Notes under the pieces: model-generated
What the model saw: only the letters and a program-made list of their open reading frames with translations
Databases searched by the model: none
Told to the model about the DNA's origin: nothing
Made by a program: the position numbers and the translations under genes
Assembly: GCA_024402995.1 (NCBI GenBank)
Contig: JAKSSR010000002.1
Coordinates: 1-44,388 of the forward strand
DNA: 44,388 bases
From: Clostridia bacterium
Lineage (GTDB): Bacteria > Bacillota > Clostridia > Peptostreptococcales > Anaerovoracaceae
Direction of reading: 5' to 3'
In this document: positions 16,095 to 24,077 of the stretch, one piece after another
Position numbering within the stretch: position 1 is the stretch's first letter
Layout: each line of letters begins with the position of its first letter

Positions 16095-17198
16095 CTAATC
16101 ATGTATGTATTTTTTCGTAATATGGCGCGTTGAAAATGCGCACAGCATTGCGCCGTAACGAAGTCTGAATTCAATAATGTCACCGGGAACAAACTTGTGA
16201 GAAGACGCTGTGGTATCAAGCACAACGTGGTCGCTGCTTCCGCCGATGACCTTGACTCCGTCGGCCATGGGAACCAGGTTCATGGCGTCGGCTATATCCT
16301 GGCTGCCGACGGCAACTATGGTTCTGACGGTAGGACCGCTTTCGCCGAAGGTGAGAGTCTCACCTTTCCAGTTCTTACCTATGTGGCCCGCAGCCACACC
16401 GGGCTTTTCTTTGCTTTCCACGACCATTGCCTTAAGGCAGACTGTATCTTCGCGCATTTCAGGGATATCAACGCATCTGTTGATACGCATATTGTACGGG
16501 TTGGCAATGTAGCCTCCCACTCTTGCGTGACTGATCTCCGCAGGATAGGTTTTACCCTGACTGATCCGGATGAAGGATGAAGAACTGCATGCGGATACGA
16601 TCTCAAGCTTGTGGCCAACTGTCTTCTCGACCCTTCTGGAACCTTCCGCAACCATTTCCAGGTTTTCGTCATCAGGCAGAACACCGCTCTGGCAGCCGTA
16701 ATTTGTCCCGACACCGGCAACGGTAATGCGGGGAAGGCTTTCGGCATAAGAAGCTAGGGCAGTCAAGTCGTCAAAAGTCACGACGCCCTCACGTCGGTCA
16801 CCGATATCCAGCATGAGGACCACCTTATGATCTTTGTTCAGTTTAACACATGAATCGCTGAGGGCTTTGATCACTTCAGCCTCGGAATTAAGGCTGTAAT
16901 CGGCATATTCAACAACTTCATCTGCTTCACAGATCATGGGAATGCGCAGAAGCAGGGTGGGGACTCCGGGGAACCAGCCCTTAATGTCTTTGAGGTGGAC
17001 AACACGTGACGAAGCAAGCTGAGAGCATCCTCCGTCCAGATAAGCCTGACAGATCTCTTTTGCCCCATCTGAGAATTTAATCACTCCGGCGGTCTTTACT
17101 CCGTGTTTTGCAAGAGCATGGCAGACAACGCGGGAGTTATTTGCGATAGCGTCTGTATTTATTTCAATTACGGGATATTTCTCGTTCATAGTATTCAA
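16095..17198 (-). CDS. PLP-dependent alanine/ornithine racemase-family protein
   Basis: About 367 residues, single fold-type III PLP barrel plus C-terminal beta domain. VIEINTDAIANNSRVV and AGVIKFSDG (candidate PLP Lys) open the barrel, and LLLRIPMICEADEVVEYAD and YSLNSEAEVIKAL match the ornithine-racemase branch better than classic Alr. SHARVGGYIANPYN replaces the usual R-P-G-I-x-x-Y-G. Start: GGAG lies 7 bp before a TTG at 17196-17198, while the ATG three codons later (17189) is 16 bp from it, so TTG fits better. An upstream in-frame ATG (17258) has no SD. It is the middle gene of the dehydrogenase-racemase-MmgE/PrpD operon, which suggests interconversion of L and D forms of the dehydrogenase substrate. 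The actual amino acid is not known. Confidence 0.85.
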   Translation of the reverse strand: MNTMNEKYPVIEINTDAIANNSRVVCHALAKHGVKTAGVIKFSDGAKEICQAYLDGGCSQLASSRVVHLKDIKGWFPGVPTLLLRIPMICEADEVVEYADYSLNSEAEVIKALSDSCVKLNKDHKVVLMLDIGDRREGVVTFDDLTALASYAESLPRITVAGVGTNYGCQSGVLPDDENLEMVAEGSRRVEKTVGHKLEIVSACSSSSFIRISQGKTYPAEISHARVGGYIANPYNMRINRCVDIPEMREDTVCLKAMVVESKEKPGVAAGHIGKNWKGETLTFGESGPTVRTIVAVGSQDIADAMNLVPMADGVKVIGGSSDHVVLDTTASSHKFVPGDIIEFRLRYGAMLCAFSTRHITKKYIHD

Positions 17199-17281
17199 AA
17201 ATAAGGCTCCAAATAAAGTTTTCGGCGACTGCATTGTCCGTCGAAAGAAGGAGAACACAGCCGCCGTGTTGTTGATGGAGA

Positions 17282-18445
17282 TTAAAGCTTAATGAAGTTT
17301 GTGCTCTTGGTAGTGGTGGCAGCAGGTGCAGGATCAAGACGCCTGTCTGCAATACCGAGAATATCTTCGGGCTTGATCCAGGGTCTGCCCTGAATACCGG
17401 AAGTTTCTTCGTGGGTGAGGTATCCCTTATAAGTGGTAAGGCTGCGTCTGATGAAGCCATCTCTTACGCATGCTTCTGCAAGACCGTTGTTCATGATATT
17501 GAGGAGCAGGGGGAGAGTTTCTGCAGCGAGGGAAACGGAAGTGGAACGTGCAACAGCGCCGGGGATGTTGCTTACACAATAGTGGACAACGCCGTTGACA
17601 ACATATCTGGGATTATCGTGGTGAGTCTCATGGCTGGATTCGATGCAGCCGGGGTCATCGTTGGAGATGTCGACGAGAACGGAACCGGGTTCCATGGTCT
17701 TGAGCATTTCCTTGGTGATGAGGAAGTCCTTACGCTGCTTCGGCCACTTGACGCAGTTGATTACCAGGTCCATCTGGGGCAGAACGGAAGCGATGGTCTG
17801 CTGGTTGCAGAACATGGTGTTGATCTTGCTGCCATATTCCTTGCCGACCTGACGGAGGATACCGACGTTGATGTCCATAACGGTAACGTTAGCACCAAGC
17901 TGATGGAGGACCCAGAGAGCACCCTGTCCAACAGTGCCTGCGCCCATGATCAGAGCGTTGATTCCGGGAGCGCCTGCAAAGCCGCCTACGAACTTGCCCT
18001 TGCCGCCGTTGATGGTCAGAAGAGATTCAAGTCCGAAGAGAGCGCCCTGCTTACCGGCTGCTTCGCAGTTGGGGGAACCGTAACGGTGAGAATCTTCTGC
18101 GGTGATAGCGATGCACTTGCTGTCCAGCAGAGCCTGAACTTCTTCAGGATGTCCTGCGGGATGGACGCAGCAGTAGATCATCTGATTTTCTCTGGGCTTC
18201 TTGAATTCGCTGGGTTCGATTTCCTTGACCTTAGCAACGAAATCGCACTTTTCCCAGATCTCATCTGCGGTTGCGATGATAGCGCCCTGTTCTGCGTACT
18301 GTTCGGTAGTGAAACCGGAACCGAGACCGCAGTCCTTTTCTGCATAAACGGTATGACCTGCAGCAATAATTGATGCAACTTCAATAGGAGTGCAAATAAC
18401 TCTGTTTTCGCCTTCCTTAATGTCCTTTAAAATACCAAAAATCAT
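17282..18445 (-). CDS. Alanine dehydrogenase-family NAD-dependent amino acid dehydrogenase
   Basis: 387 residues, slightly longer than usual Ald (about 370) because of an Ala/Thr-rich tail. Substrate-site residues are in place: Arg in EGENRVICTP, Lys in FVAKVKEIEP, and His in the YCCVHPAGHPE segment (normally T-Y-L-H-L-A). The Rossmann loop is MGAGTVGQGALWVLHQLGA with MDIN at the end of the next strand, and VVHYCVSNIPGAVARSTS is very Ald-like. However, the usual D-Q-G-G loop reads NDDPG and the H-L-A motif is altered, so a substrate other than alanine is possible. It catalyses reversible oxidative deamination in known members. SD AGGAGG. It is the first gene of a three-gene operon transcribed away from lysR. 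Confidence 0.87.
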   Translation of the reverse strand: MIFGILKDIKEGENRVICTPIEVASIIAAGHTVYAEKDCGLGSGFTTEQYAEQGAIIATADEIWEKCDFVAKVKEIEPSEFKKPRENQMIYCCVHPAGHPEEVQALLDSKCIAITAEDSHRYGSPNCEAAGKQGALFGLESLLTINGGKGKFVGGFAGAPGINALIMGAGTVGQGALWVLHQLGANVTVMDINVGILRQVGKEYGSKINTMFCNQQTIASVLPQMDLVINCVKWPKQRKDFLITKEMLKTMEPGSVLVDISNDDPGCIESSHETHHDNPRYVVNGVVHYCVSNIPGAVARSTSVSLAAETLPLLLNIMNNGLAEACVRDGFIRRSLTTYKGYLTHEETSGIQGRPWIKPEDILGIADRRLDPAPAATTTKSTNFIKL

Positions 18446-18492
18446 TTGTAAGCTTCCTCCTTGTATAGTTCGTGCTTAATGATGGTAACCTT

Positions 18493-18521
18493 ATTTTATG
18501 TGACCGCATTGCCATTGTAAA
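18493..18521 (-). promoter_or_regulatory. Sigma-A promoter of the Ald-like operon
   Basis: TTTACA (18516-18521) and TAAAAT (18493-18498) are separated by exactly 17 bp on the minus strand, 48 bp before the start codon. Its -35 box overlaps that of the divergent lysR promoter. Confidence 0.75.
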
Positions 18522-18543
18522 ATACCGAAAACGGGAATATAAT
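18515..18543 (+). promoter_or_regulatory. Divergent lysR promoter
   Basis: TTGTAA (18515-18520) and a perfect TATAAT (18538-18543) are 17 bp apart on the plus strand, 32 bp before the ATG. A second TATAAT (18557-18562) is too close to the start codon to leave an SD. The -35 hexamer coincides with that of the opposing promoter. Confidence 0.7.
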
Positions 18544-18575
18544 ATTCAGCGAGCACTATAATAAGAGGTTTTACT

Positions 18576-19469
18576 ATGACAAATTTGGAAATACAGGCCT
18601 TTCTTGCGATCTGTAAGCTGAAAAACATATCAAAGGCGGCAGAAGAACTGTTTATCAGCCAGTCTTCTTTAAGTGCCAGACTCAAGACTCTCGAAGACGA
18701 ACTGGGATACACTCTGATTCTGAGAAATAAGGGTGCGAGGGAGATTGCCCTTACCCCCCAGGGCCAGACTTTCTACACTTTGGCCCTGCAGCACCAGGAA
18801 ATCGAGAGGAAAATGAAAAATATCGGCAAAACCGATATTACCGACGAATTGAAGGTTTCCGTTCTTGACAGCCTGGGCAATTACATGTTTACCCATATTT
18901 TTGAAGTATTTACCAGGAAATATCCGAATATAAAGCTGACCATCCAGGATATGGAGGCTGAAATGGCGTCCATCAACATAATCTGCGGCAGAACGGACGT
19001 TGCCTTTTCCAATGCCGACATCCAGACAGAGCAGATAATCTCAACGCCCTTCCTGGCAGAGCCTTACGCCATAGTTACCGCTCTTAGCTCTGATCTGCCC
19101 GATGTTGTCGCCTTTGACGACCTGCCCATGGACGGAGAGGTCTACACCAGCTGGTCCGTCGCCTATAAATATTGGCACAGAGATACCTTCGGGACTGACT
19201 ACATTCCGCGCATTGAGCTGGACCTTATGGGACAGTTCGGCCTTTTCGCCTCTGAACCGGGACGCTGGGCCATTATTCCGGAGAGTATTGCTGACAATAT
19301 AACCGTGACTTACCCCCTGCGCAAATGCAAACCCGGCTTCACGGTCCCCGACCGCGTCATCAATGTTCTCCAGGACCGCGATAAAACAAAAGCACCCAAC
19401 GTAGTTATCTTTCTCGATACTGTACGTCAGGTGCTCAGTGAAACGGTTCCGGGAGTGCGTCTGCTCTAA
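18576..19469 (+). CDS. LysR-family transcriptional regulator
   Basis: 297 residues, normal LTTR length. The N-terminal winged helix-turn-helix is clear: FLAICKLKNISKAAEELF and ISQSSLSARLKTLEDELG, followed by the LILRNKGAREIALTPQG wing. The rest is the two-lobed effector domain (SVLDSLGNYMFTHIFEVF and KLTIQDMEAEMASINII onward). SD AAGAGG. It is divergent from the Ald-racemase-MmgE/PrpD operon, with shared and overlapping promoter elements; that arrangement is typical of an LTTR controlling both itself and its neighbour. The effector is unknown, but an amino acid or keto acid of that operon is likely. The 3' end carries a terminator for the opposing catabolic operon. Confidence 0.95.
   Translation: MTNLEIQAFLAICKLKNISKAAEELFISQSSLSARLKTLEDELGYTLILRNKGAREIALTPQGQTFYTLALQHQEIERKMKNIGKTDITDELKVSVLDSLGNYMFTHIFEVFTRKYPNIKLTIQDMEAEMASINIICGRTDVAFSNADIQTEQIISTPFLAEPYAIVTALSSDLPDVVAFDDLPMDGEVYTSWSVAYKYWHRDTFGTDYIPRIELDLMGQFGLFASEPGRWAIIPESIADNITVTYPLRKCKPGFTVPDRVINVLQDRDKTKAPNVVIFLDTVRQVLSETVPGVRLL
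19382..19434 (-). terminator. Candidate terminator of the 25-kb operon, inside lysR
   Basis: On the minus strand GCACC (19430-19434) pairs with GGTGC (19392-19396) and ACGTA (19423-19427) with TACGT (19399-19403), separated by a TG/TG internal loop, then TTTTGTTTTA (19382-19391). The M20 gene ends at 19474, only 4 bp from lysR, so this is the nearest place its transcript could stop. Confidence 0.45.
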
Positions 19470-19473
19470 AAGC

Positions 19474-20844
19474 CTATTCGTAGACCTTGTCAAGTTCTAT
19501 AAGGCTGAGAGCATATACCAAGGCTCCGAAAATAAGGCGGTCCACATGGACGAATTCGTCCGCATTGTGGGCATTGCCGCCTGCGGAAAGCCCAAAGGCG
19601 TAACCGCGGGTAAAGTGGCGGGCATAAGTTCCGCCCGAAAGTGTAAAGTTCTGTTTCTTCTCGCGTCCGAATTCAGGAGCAAGGCTGTTATAAACAGCGG
19701 CACAGGCAGCTGCGCCGGGTTCATTGGGATCAGAATACTTTGACGGATTTATTTCATCCGGCCTTATATCAAGACCTGCATTCCCGCAGGTCTTTTTGAT
19801 TTTCGCAAGAAGTTCCTCGCCGGTCTCAGACATGGGGTGGCGTATATCACAGCCGAGGCTGATAACACACTTGTCAAGGTTCAGGACTGTTCCCGCAAAA
19901 TGCAAGTTGCCGACAACATCGTCGCAGCACTTGATGCCAAGTATTTCGCCGGTATCGTCCCTGCACACGTCGGCAATAAAGCGCAGCTGAGGAGCAGCGC
20001 CATCCTTGAAGATACCGGCATTGTCCAATGCGTCAATGAGCTTTGCATAGGGATTATCTGCTCCCAATGCCCTGGCACTGTGGCCGCCTTTACCTCTTGC
20101 GGTGACAGTAACGACATCGCCGTCAAGGTCAATATCCACGTCCTCCAGCTTTTTCAAGGCGTCGCCATTGAGCTGTGAAAAGCGCAGCACAGCCTTTGCT
20201 TCTGTTGGGAAGAGATTAAGAGCGCTCCCGCCGCCGATACTCATAAGGCCCTTTTGGGAAAGGGGAGCTTCCATAAAGAAACGGAGCACGCCTTTCTCGG
20301 CGTATCCTACAGCAAAATCAGCATCCGGAGCAAGATTGAAGAAAGGTTCTTCGTTTTCCGCCAGCCAGGCCTTAATATCAGCCATGCCGGTTTCTTCGTT
20401 GGAGCCTGCAAATACTGCAACATTGTGTTTCAGCTCAATGCCCAGTTCCTTAAGGCAGCGAAGAGCGTATAAGGCCATGACCAGCTGCCCCTTGTTGTCG
20501 GTGGTACCGCGGCCGTATATTTTGCCATCTCTAAGCAAAGGTTCAAAGGGAGGATCAGTCCACTGACCGCCCACGGGAACCACATCTGAATGGGTCCAGA
20601 TACCGAAATCCACCTTACCGGGCTTCATTGAAGCCTGACCGACCATATTCCCGAAAATGCTTGTTCCAAAGCCAAGGCGGTCTGCGATTTCCATTGATTT
20701 TTCAACGGCTATGAAGCAATCCTCACCAAAGGGATACTCAGCGGTCGCTTCGCCCTGAATGCTCGGAATCCTGACAAGAGCACAAATGTCCTCGATCATC
20801 TCATCATGATGAGACAGCAGCCAGGAGTAAATCTTGCCTTTCAT
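19474..20844 (-). CDS. M20 family metallopeptidase, Sapep/PepV-type dipeptidase
   Basis: 456 residues, fitting the Sapep/PepV branch (larger lid domain) rather than short M20 hydrolases. Zinc-site motifs in order: FGIWTHSDVVPVG (His, Asp), KIYGRGTTDNKGQ (bridging Asp), FAGSNEETGM (catalytic Glu-Glu), PDADFAVGYAEKG (Asp), and a C-terminal GGTYARHF (His). Known members cleave Xaa-dipeptides with a free carboxyl end in the cytoplasm. It is the last gene of the large operon, one codon boundary from the NlpC/P60-like gene (no intergenic base). The context suggests peptide remnants of an imported substrate. SD lies in the preceding gene's end (GAAAGGAAAGAAC). Confidence 0.93.
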   Translation of the reverse strand: MKGKIYSWLLSHHDEMIEDICALVRIPSIQGEATAEYPFGEDCFIAVEKSMEIADRLGFGTSIFGNMVGQASMKPGKVDFGIWTHSDVVPVGGQWTDPPFEPLLRDGKIYGRGTTDNKGQLVMALYALRCLKELGIELKHNVAVFAGSNEETGMADIKAWLAENEEPFFNLAPDADFAVGYAEKGVLRFFMEAPLSQKGLMSIGGGSALNLFPTEAKAVLRFSQLNGDALKKLEDVDIDLDGDVVTVTARGKGGHSARALGADNPYAKLIDALDNAGIFKDGAAPQLRFIADVCRDDTGEILGIKCCDDVVGNLHFAGTVLNLDKCVISLGCDIRHPMSETGEELLAKIKKTCGNAGLDIRPDEINPSKYSDPNEPGAAACAAVYNSLAPEFGREKKQNFTLSGGTYARHFTRGYAFGLSAGGNAHNADEFVHVDRLIFGALVYALSLIELDKVYE

Positions 20845-22317
20845 TTATGAGTTCTTTCCTTTCAATGCGGGTCTGAGCACTGCAAATACAAACTTGCCGA
20901 AAAGAGAATCAATGAGTGCCGCGGCCTCTTCATCACGACCGACAAAGCCCTTACCGTCCCAGAGAAGCTGGCCCGCTCCGTCAAGAGTTGCGCTGTCAGC
21001 ATAGCAGACGATGTCGCCGGGAAGCAGATCCTTTGCGGAAATGTAATTTGTGCGGAACCACTGGTTGGTGGAGGCCTGAGGCGTTACCACGCCCTTGCCG
21101 CCGAACTGCCAGAGCAGGCAGCCATCTTCAGCCGGATGCTGCGGACGGCGGGAGAGCACGTCTCCCGAAAGAGCGTCGTGGAGGAAGAAAAGACGGCCCA
21201 GATTCCAGTTGGCCTTGGGCTGTATCGCATATCCAAGAGCCTTGTAAGCATTGAAAATCGCGGTTTCTGAAGGAGTTCCGGCAGCCATTTCGTCCTTAAC
21301 ATCCTCGATCAGCGTCTCGGCTTCATCATCTTTCAGTCTCTTGCCAATTGCAACGGCAGGCCCTTCCACACGAAGTCCGTTGACCGTAAATACCGGCGGA
21401 AGAACCATTTCTTCATCTTCGTCCGCCACAGCAAAGAACCTGAGTTGTGCTTCTTCTCCCCCTGCAATTTCAAGTGTTTCAGAGGCACACTTGCCCGTGC
21501 TTCGTTTTCCGGGTCTATAGTCAACAGAGACCTTTACAGTCTCTACGTTATCATTTCGAATGTAAAGGGTATAATCTAGGGTCTTGCCCGGCTCGACGCC
21601 GCATCCGCCAAAGCAGCTGCTTTCAGCACGGCACACAAGCCCCTTTGCCGTTGTCATGCGGGCGATCGTCTGGGGAGTTATGTCACCGACCTGATCCAGA
21701 GGGCGGTGAATGGCAAAACACTTTCTTACGCTGCGGAAAAGATAACGCTTGTTGCTGTCGTCAGCGGTTTCGGTAAAAAAGTCTTCAATGTCAAAGGTAC
21801 GGATTCCGCCGGGAGTAAAGTAGTTGCGGTTCTCGTCATACTTATAGCCGCTGTAAGTATCTTCTGCAGACGAGTAGGCGCAGTGAGTGACCTTACCGTC
21901 TCCAAGGTACATCATTATGTGACCGCCGCTCTTTCTGTACAGCCAGGTAAGAGTATCCCCGGGCTGGAGAGTTTCGCGGACCTGAGCCAGTACAGCCTGT
22001 TTTTCTTCCTCGGTTTCTTCTCCCGTGATTTCGTATTTGAAAACGCAGGGGGTCGCAAAGTCGTAGATATGCCAGGTCAGATCAGATTCCATCATATAGT
22101 CAAAGGCCTGATTGTAGCAGGCCCAGATGTATGAAGAACAGTCAAGGAAAAGATAGTGCTGAGAAGTCGCTGCCTCCGGTGCGGCAAAATCATTTCTCCT
22201 TGAGCTGGCCCTTACCACGCGGTCAAGACTGAGCTGATCGTACTGAATGTAAGGGCCTCTTTTTTCAAAGGCTTCGCAAATCGCCCTGATTGCGGCCAGC
22301 TTCTGTGACTTGTCCAT
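20845..22317 (-). CDS. Cytosolic NlpC/P60-like cysteine hydrolase with a beta-domain and second LPGD segment
   Basis: 490 residues, no signal peptide or membrane segment; SD AAAGGAGG. The N-terminal third looks like an NlpC/P60 core: LDCSSYIWACYNQAF (Cys60 candidate nucleophile), LQPGDTLTW (lead strand), GGHIMMYLGDGK (His133) and VTHCAY (His145). Residues about 235-330 resemble an immunoglobulin-like or Big-type beta domain (VEPGKTLDYTLYIRND, VSVDYRPG). The C-terminal part has another LLPGDIVCYAD and a GKFVFAVLRP end, perhaps a degenerate second NlpC/P60-type copy. Known family members cut gamma-D-Glu-linked murein peptides, but are normally secreted. Its place between an M20 dipeptidase and SGNH esterases fits an intracellular amidase or peptidase acting on an imported conjugate. 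The assignment rests on motifs only. Confidence 0.6.
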   Translation of the reverse strand: MDKSQKLAAIRAICEAFEKRGPYIQYDQLSLDRVVRASSRRNDFAAPEAATSQHYLFLDCSSYIWACYNQAFDYMMESDLTWHIYDFATPCVFKYEITGEETEEEKQAVLAQVRETLQPGDTLTWLYRKSGGHIMMYLGDGKVTHCAYSSAEDTYSGYKYDENRNYFTPGGIRTFDIEDFFTETADDSNKRYLFRSVRKCFAIHRPLDQVGDITPQTIARMTTAKGLVCRAESSCFGGCGVEPGKTLDYTLYIRNDNVETVKVSVDYRPGKRSTGKCASETLEIAGGEEAQLRFFAVADEDEEMVLPPVFTVNGLRVEGPAVAIGKRLKDDEAETLIEDVKDEMAAGTPSETAIFNAYKALGYAIQPKANWNLGRLFFLHDALSGDVLSRRPQHPAEDGCLLWQFGGKGVVTPQASTNQWFRTNYISAKDLLPGDIVCYADSATLDGAGQLLWDGKGFVGRDEEAAALIDSLFGKFVFAVLRPALKGKNS

Positions 22318-22328
22318 AAGTTCCTCCT

Positions 22329-23402
22329 TTATGCGTTCTTTCCTTCCATGAGCATCTCCCTGATAACAGGCTCCATGGTTCTGGCCATATACATGAATCC
22401 AAGGTCGTTGGGATGACCTCCGTCGACCTTGGCCATGTCGATCATGTCAAGGGGGATCAGCTGATCGCCGGGTATATACCAGACATTAACGTCGCCGCGC
22501 GCGACGGCATTTTTATATGTTGCCTCAACGCATTCTTTGCGGCGCTCTTCCCAGTCCAGAAGGCGTGTCCTCGGACGGCTTGTGATCAGGATGGGCATGT
22601 CCGGATGAGCTTTTCTTACCGCAAGGAAAAGCTTTTCGTGGGTATTCTGAAGATGCGTCAGATTTGGGGCGTTGTAGTCATAATCAAGCACAAAGGCTGA
22701 CATTTCAAGGCCTGCCAGATAGTCGATCATAGGATCTTCTGCCTTTGCACTGCCGGAAAAACCTAGATTAATATAATCGAAATCTATTGCGCGGGATAAT
22801 ATTTCCTGATAAGTATTGCCCGGTCTTGAAGCACAGCCTCCCTGCGTTATGGACGAACCGTAGAAAACCACAGGTTCGGCATAGGTATAATCCGGAGCAG
22901 CCTCAAGACTTGCTCCTTCGGGAAGGCCTATTTCCAGCCACATCAGATCAGAGTAAATGGGCATATTGACAGTAACGGTCCTCTTTTCTTTTCCGTACAG
23001 CTCGATTTTGGAAATAAAGGCATTTTCAACATTGTAAGGAGGAATGAAGGTCCCGCAATAGACCTGAGTACCGTCGGCATCCACATACATATCCAGTGAC
23101 GCTGTTCCTGTCAGGGAAAAATGGGACATGCGGGCAACATTGTCCAGGACAGCTTTTACTATCACATACTGGGCGTCAGTAGTAAAACGGACTCTTCCTC
23201 CCGCCGTATTGGCATGAAGCTGAAGAACACCCCGGCTGGTTGCTTCGGCAACGTCCCGGGGAATGCGGCGGAAACGGTCTCCGTCGTAGAATACACCGTG
23301 GATTTTGAAGGGCGGTTCCAGAACGCTGCGAAAAGTAAAGCCTGTAAGGTCTATTTTCGTTTCAACGATAAAGTTCTTATCTGCAACTGTAATGTCTGCC
23401 AT
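22329..23402 (-). CDS. SGNH/GDSL esterase with N-terminal beta domain
   Basis: 357 residues, no signal peptide; SD AGGAG. Residues about 20-170 are a beta-rich accessory domain (GVLQLHANTAGGRVRF, LDMYVDADG) of the kind found before GDSL-3-type lipases. The SGNH core follows: FYGSSITQGGCASRPGNTY (nucleophile Ser in block I), NLGFSGSAK (block II Gly), a DYDYNAPN segment at the block III position, and DGGHPNDLGF (block V Asp-x-x-His). Such enzymes remove acetyl or other acyl groups from sugars. It is followed 11 bp later by the NlpC/P60-like gene and preceded by a second, unrelated SGNH enzyme. Inference: intracellular de-esterification of an imported glycan piece. Confidence 0.88.
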   Translation of the reverse strand: MADITVADKNFIVETKIDLTGFTFRSVLEPPFKIHGVFYDGDRFRRIPRDVAEATSRGVLQLHANTAGGRVRFTTDAQYVIVKAVLDNVARMSHFSLTGTASLDMYVDADGTQVYCGTFIPPYNVENAFISKIELYGKEKRTVTVNMPIYSDLMWLEIGLPEGASLEAAPDYTYAEPVVFYGSSITQGGCASRPGNTYQEILSRAIDFDYINLGFSGSAKAEDPMIDYLAGLEMSAFVLDYDYNAPNLTHLQNTHEKLFLAVRKAHPDMPILITSRPRTRLLDWEERRKECVEATYKNAVARGDVNVWYIPGDQLIPLDMIDMAKVDGGHPNDLGFMYMARTMEPVIREMLMEGKNA

Positions 23403-23426
23403 TGTATACTCCTGTAAATGGATGAT

Positions 23427-24074
23427 TTATTCTGTTCTGAGCTTTAAGAGTGCCTCTGTCAATTTATCGGAAATCATCTGATGACCGGCGGGATAGGGAT
23501 GGACGCCGTCGGCCAACCAGCAGTCTTCAGGGCCTTTTTCGCACAGAGCATCAAATTCCTGCTGCAGAGGGATGAACACACATCCGTACTTTTCTGCTAC
23601 GCGCTTTGCAGCCTCTGCCCTGAGAGGAACTTCCCTGCTGAACAGATCCCAATGCTCCTCTGTAGCGCTGCCCTTCCTGACAAAGGGTTCCAGAATAATG
23701 ATTTTTACATTGAGGTTCTGCTCTCTGGTGTACTGAACAAGTAATTCCAGATTCAGTTCTGTACGGGCCGCCTCAATTCCGGCAGGCACAGCGTCCAGTT
23801 CATGCCAGACGTCATTTACACCGACAAGTATGGTGACGATGTCCGGAGCAAGGTTAAGGGTATCAGTACGCCAACGGGCGTAAAGGTCTGCGCTGCGGTC
23901 TCCGCCTACACCTCTGTTAAAAAACTCGTATTCTCCGGGAAACCTGTAACTGAGACGAGCGGCCGTATATGCAGCATAGCCGCCGCCCATGAGCCTGTCG
24001 TAGTTTCTGCTTCTTCCCACGTCTGTAATGGAATCACCCTGAAAAACGACTCTTATTCTCTTACTTTCTGTCAT
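23427..24074 (-). CDS. SGNH/GDSL hydrolase (single domain esterase)
   Basis: 215 residues, the minimal SGNH hydrolase size and cytosolic. All four blocks are present: VVFQGDSITDVGRSRNY (Ser), FFNRGVGGDRSADLYARW (Gly), VTILVGVNDVWHELD (Asn), and WLADGVHPYPAGH (Asp-x-x-His). This layout is typical of the TesA/PAF-acetylhydrolase-like group and of sugar acetyl esterases. The substrate is not determined. The ATG lies three bases after the D-aminoacylase stop, with GAGGAAAT as SD. The presence of two distinct SGNH enzymes side by side suggests two different ester groups on the operon's substrate. Confidence 0.93.
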   Translation of the reverse strand: MTESKRIRVVFQGDSITDVGRSRNYDRLMGGGYAAYTAARLSYRFPGEYEFFNRGVGGDRSADLYARWRTDTLNLAPDIVTILVGVNDVWHELDAVPAGIEAARTELNLELLVQYTREQNLNVKIIILEPFVRKGSATEEHWDLFSREVPLRAEAAKRVAEKYGCVFIPLQQEFDALCEKGPEDCWLADGVHPYPAGHQMISDKLTEALLKLRTE

Positions 24075-24077
24075 TTT

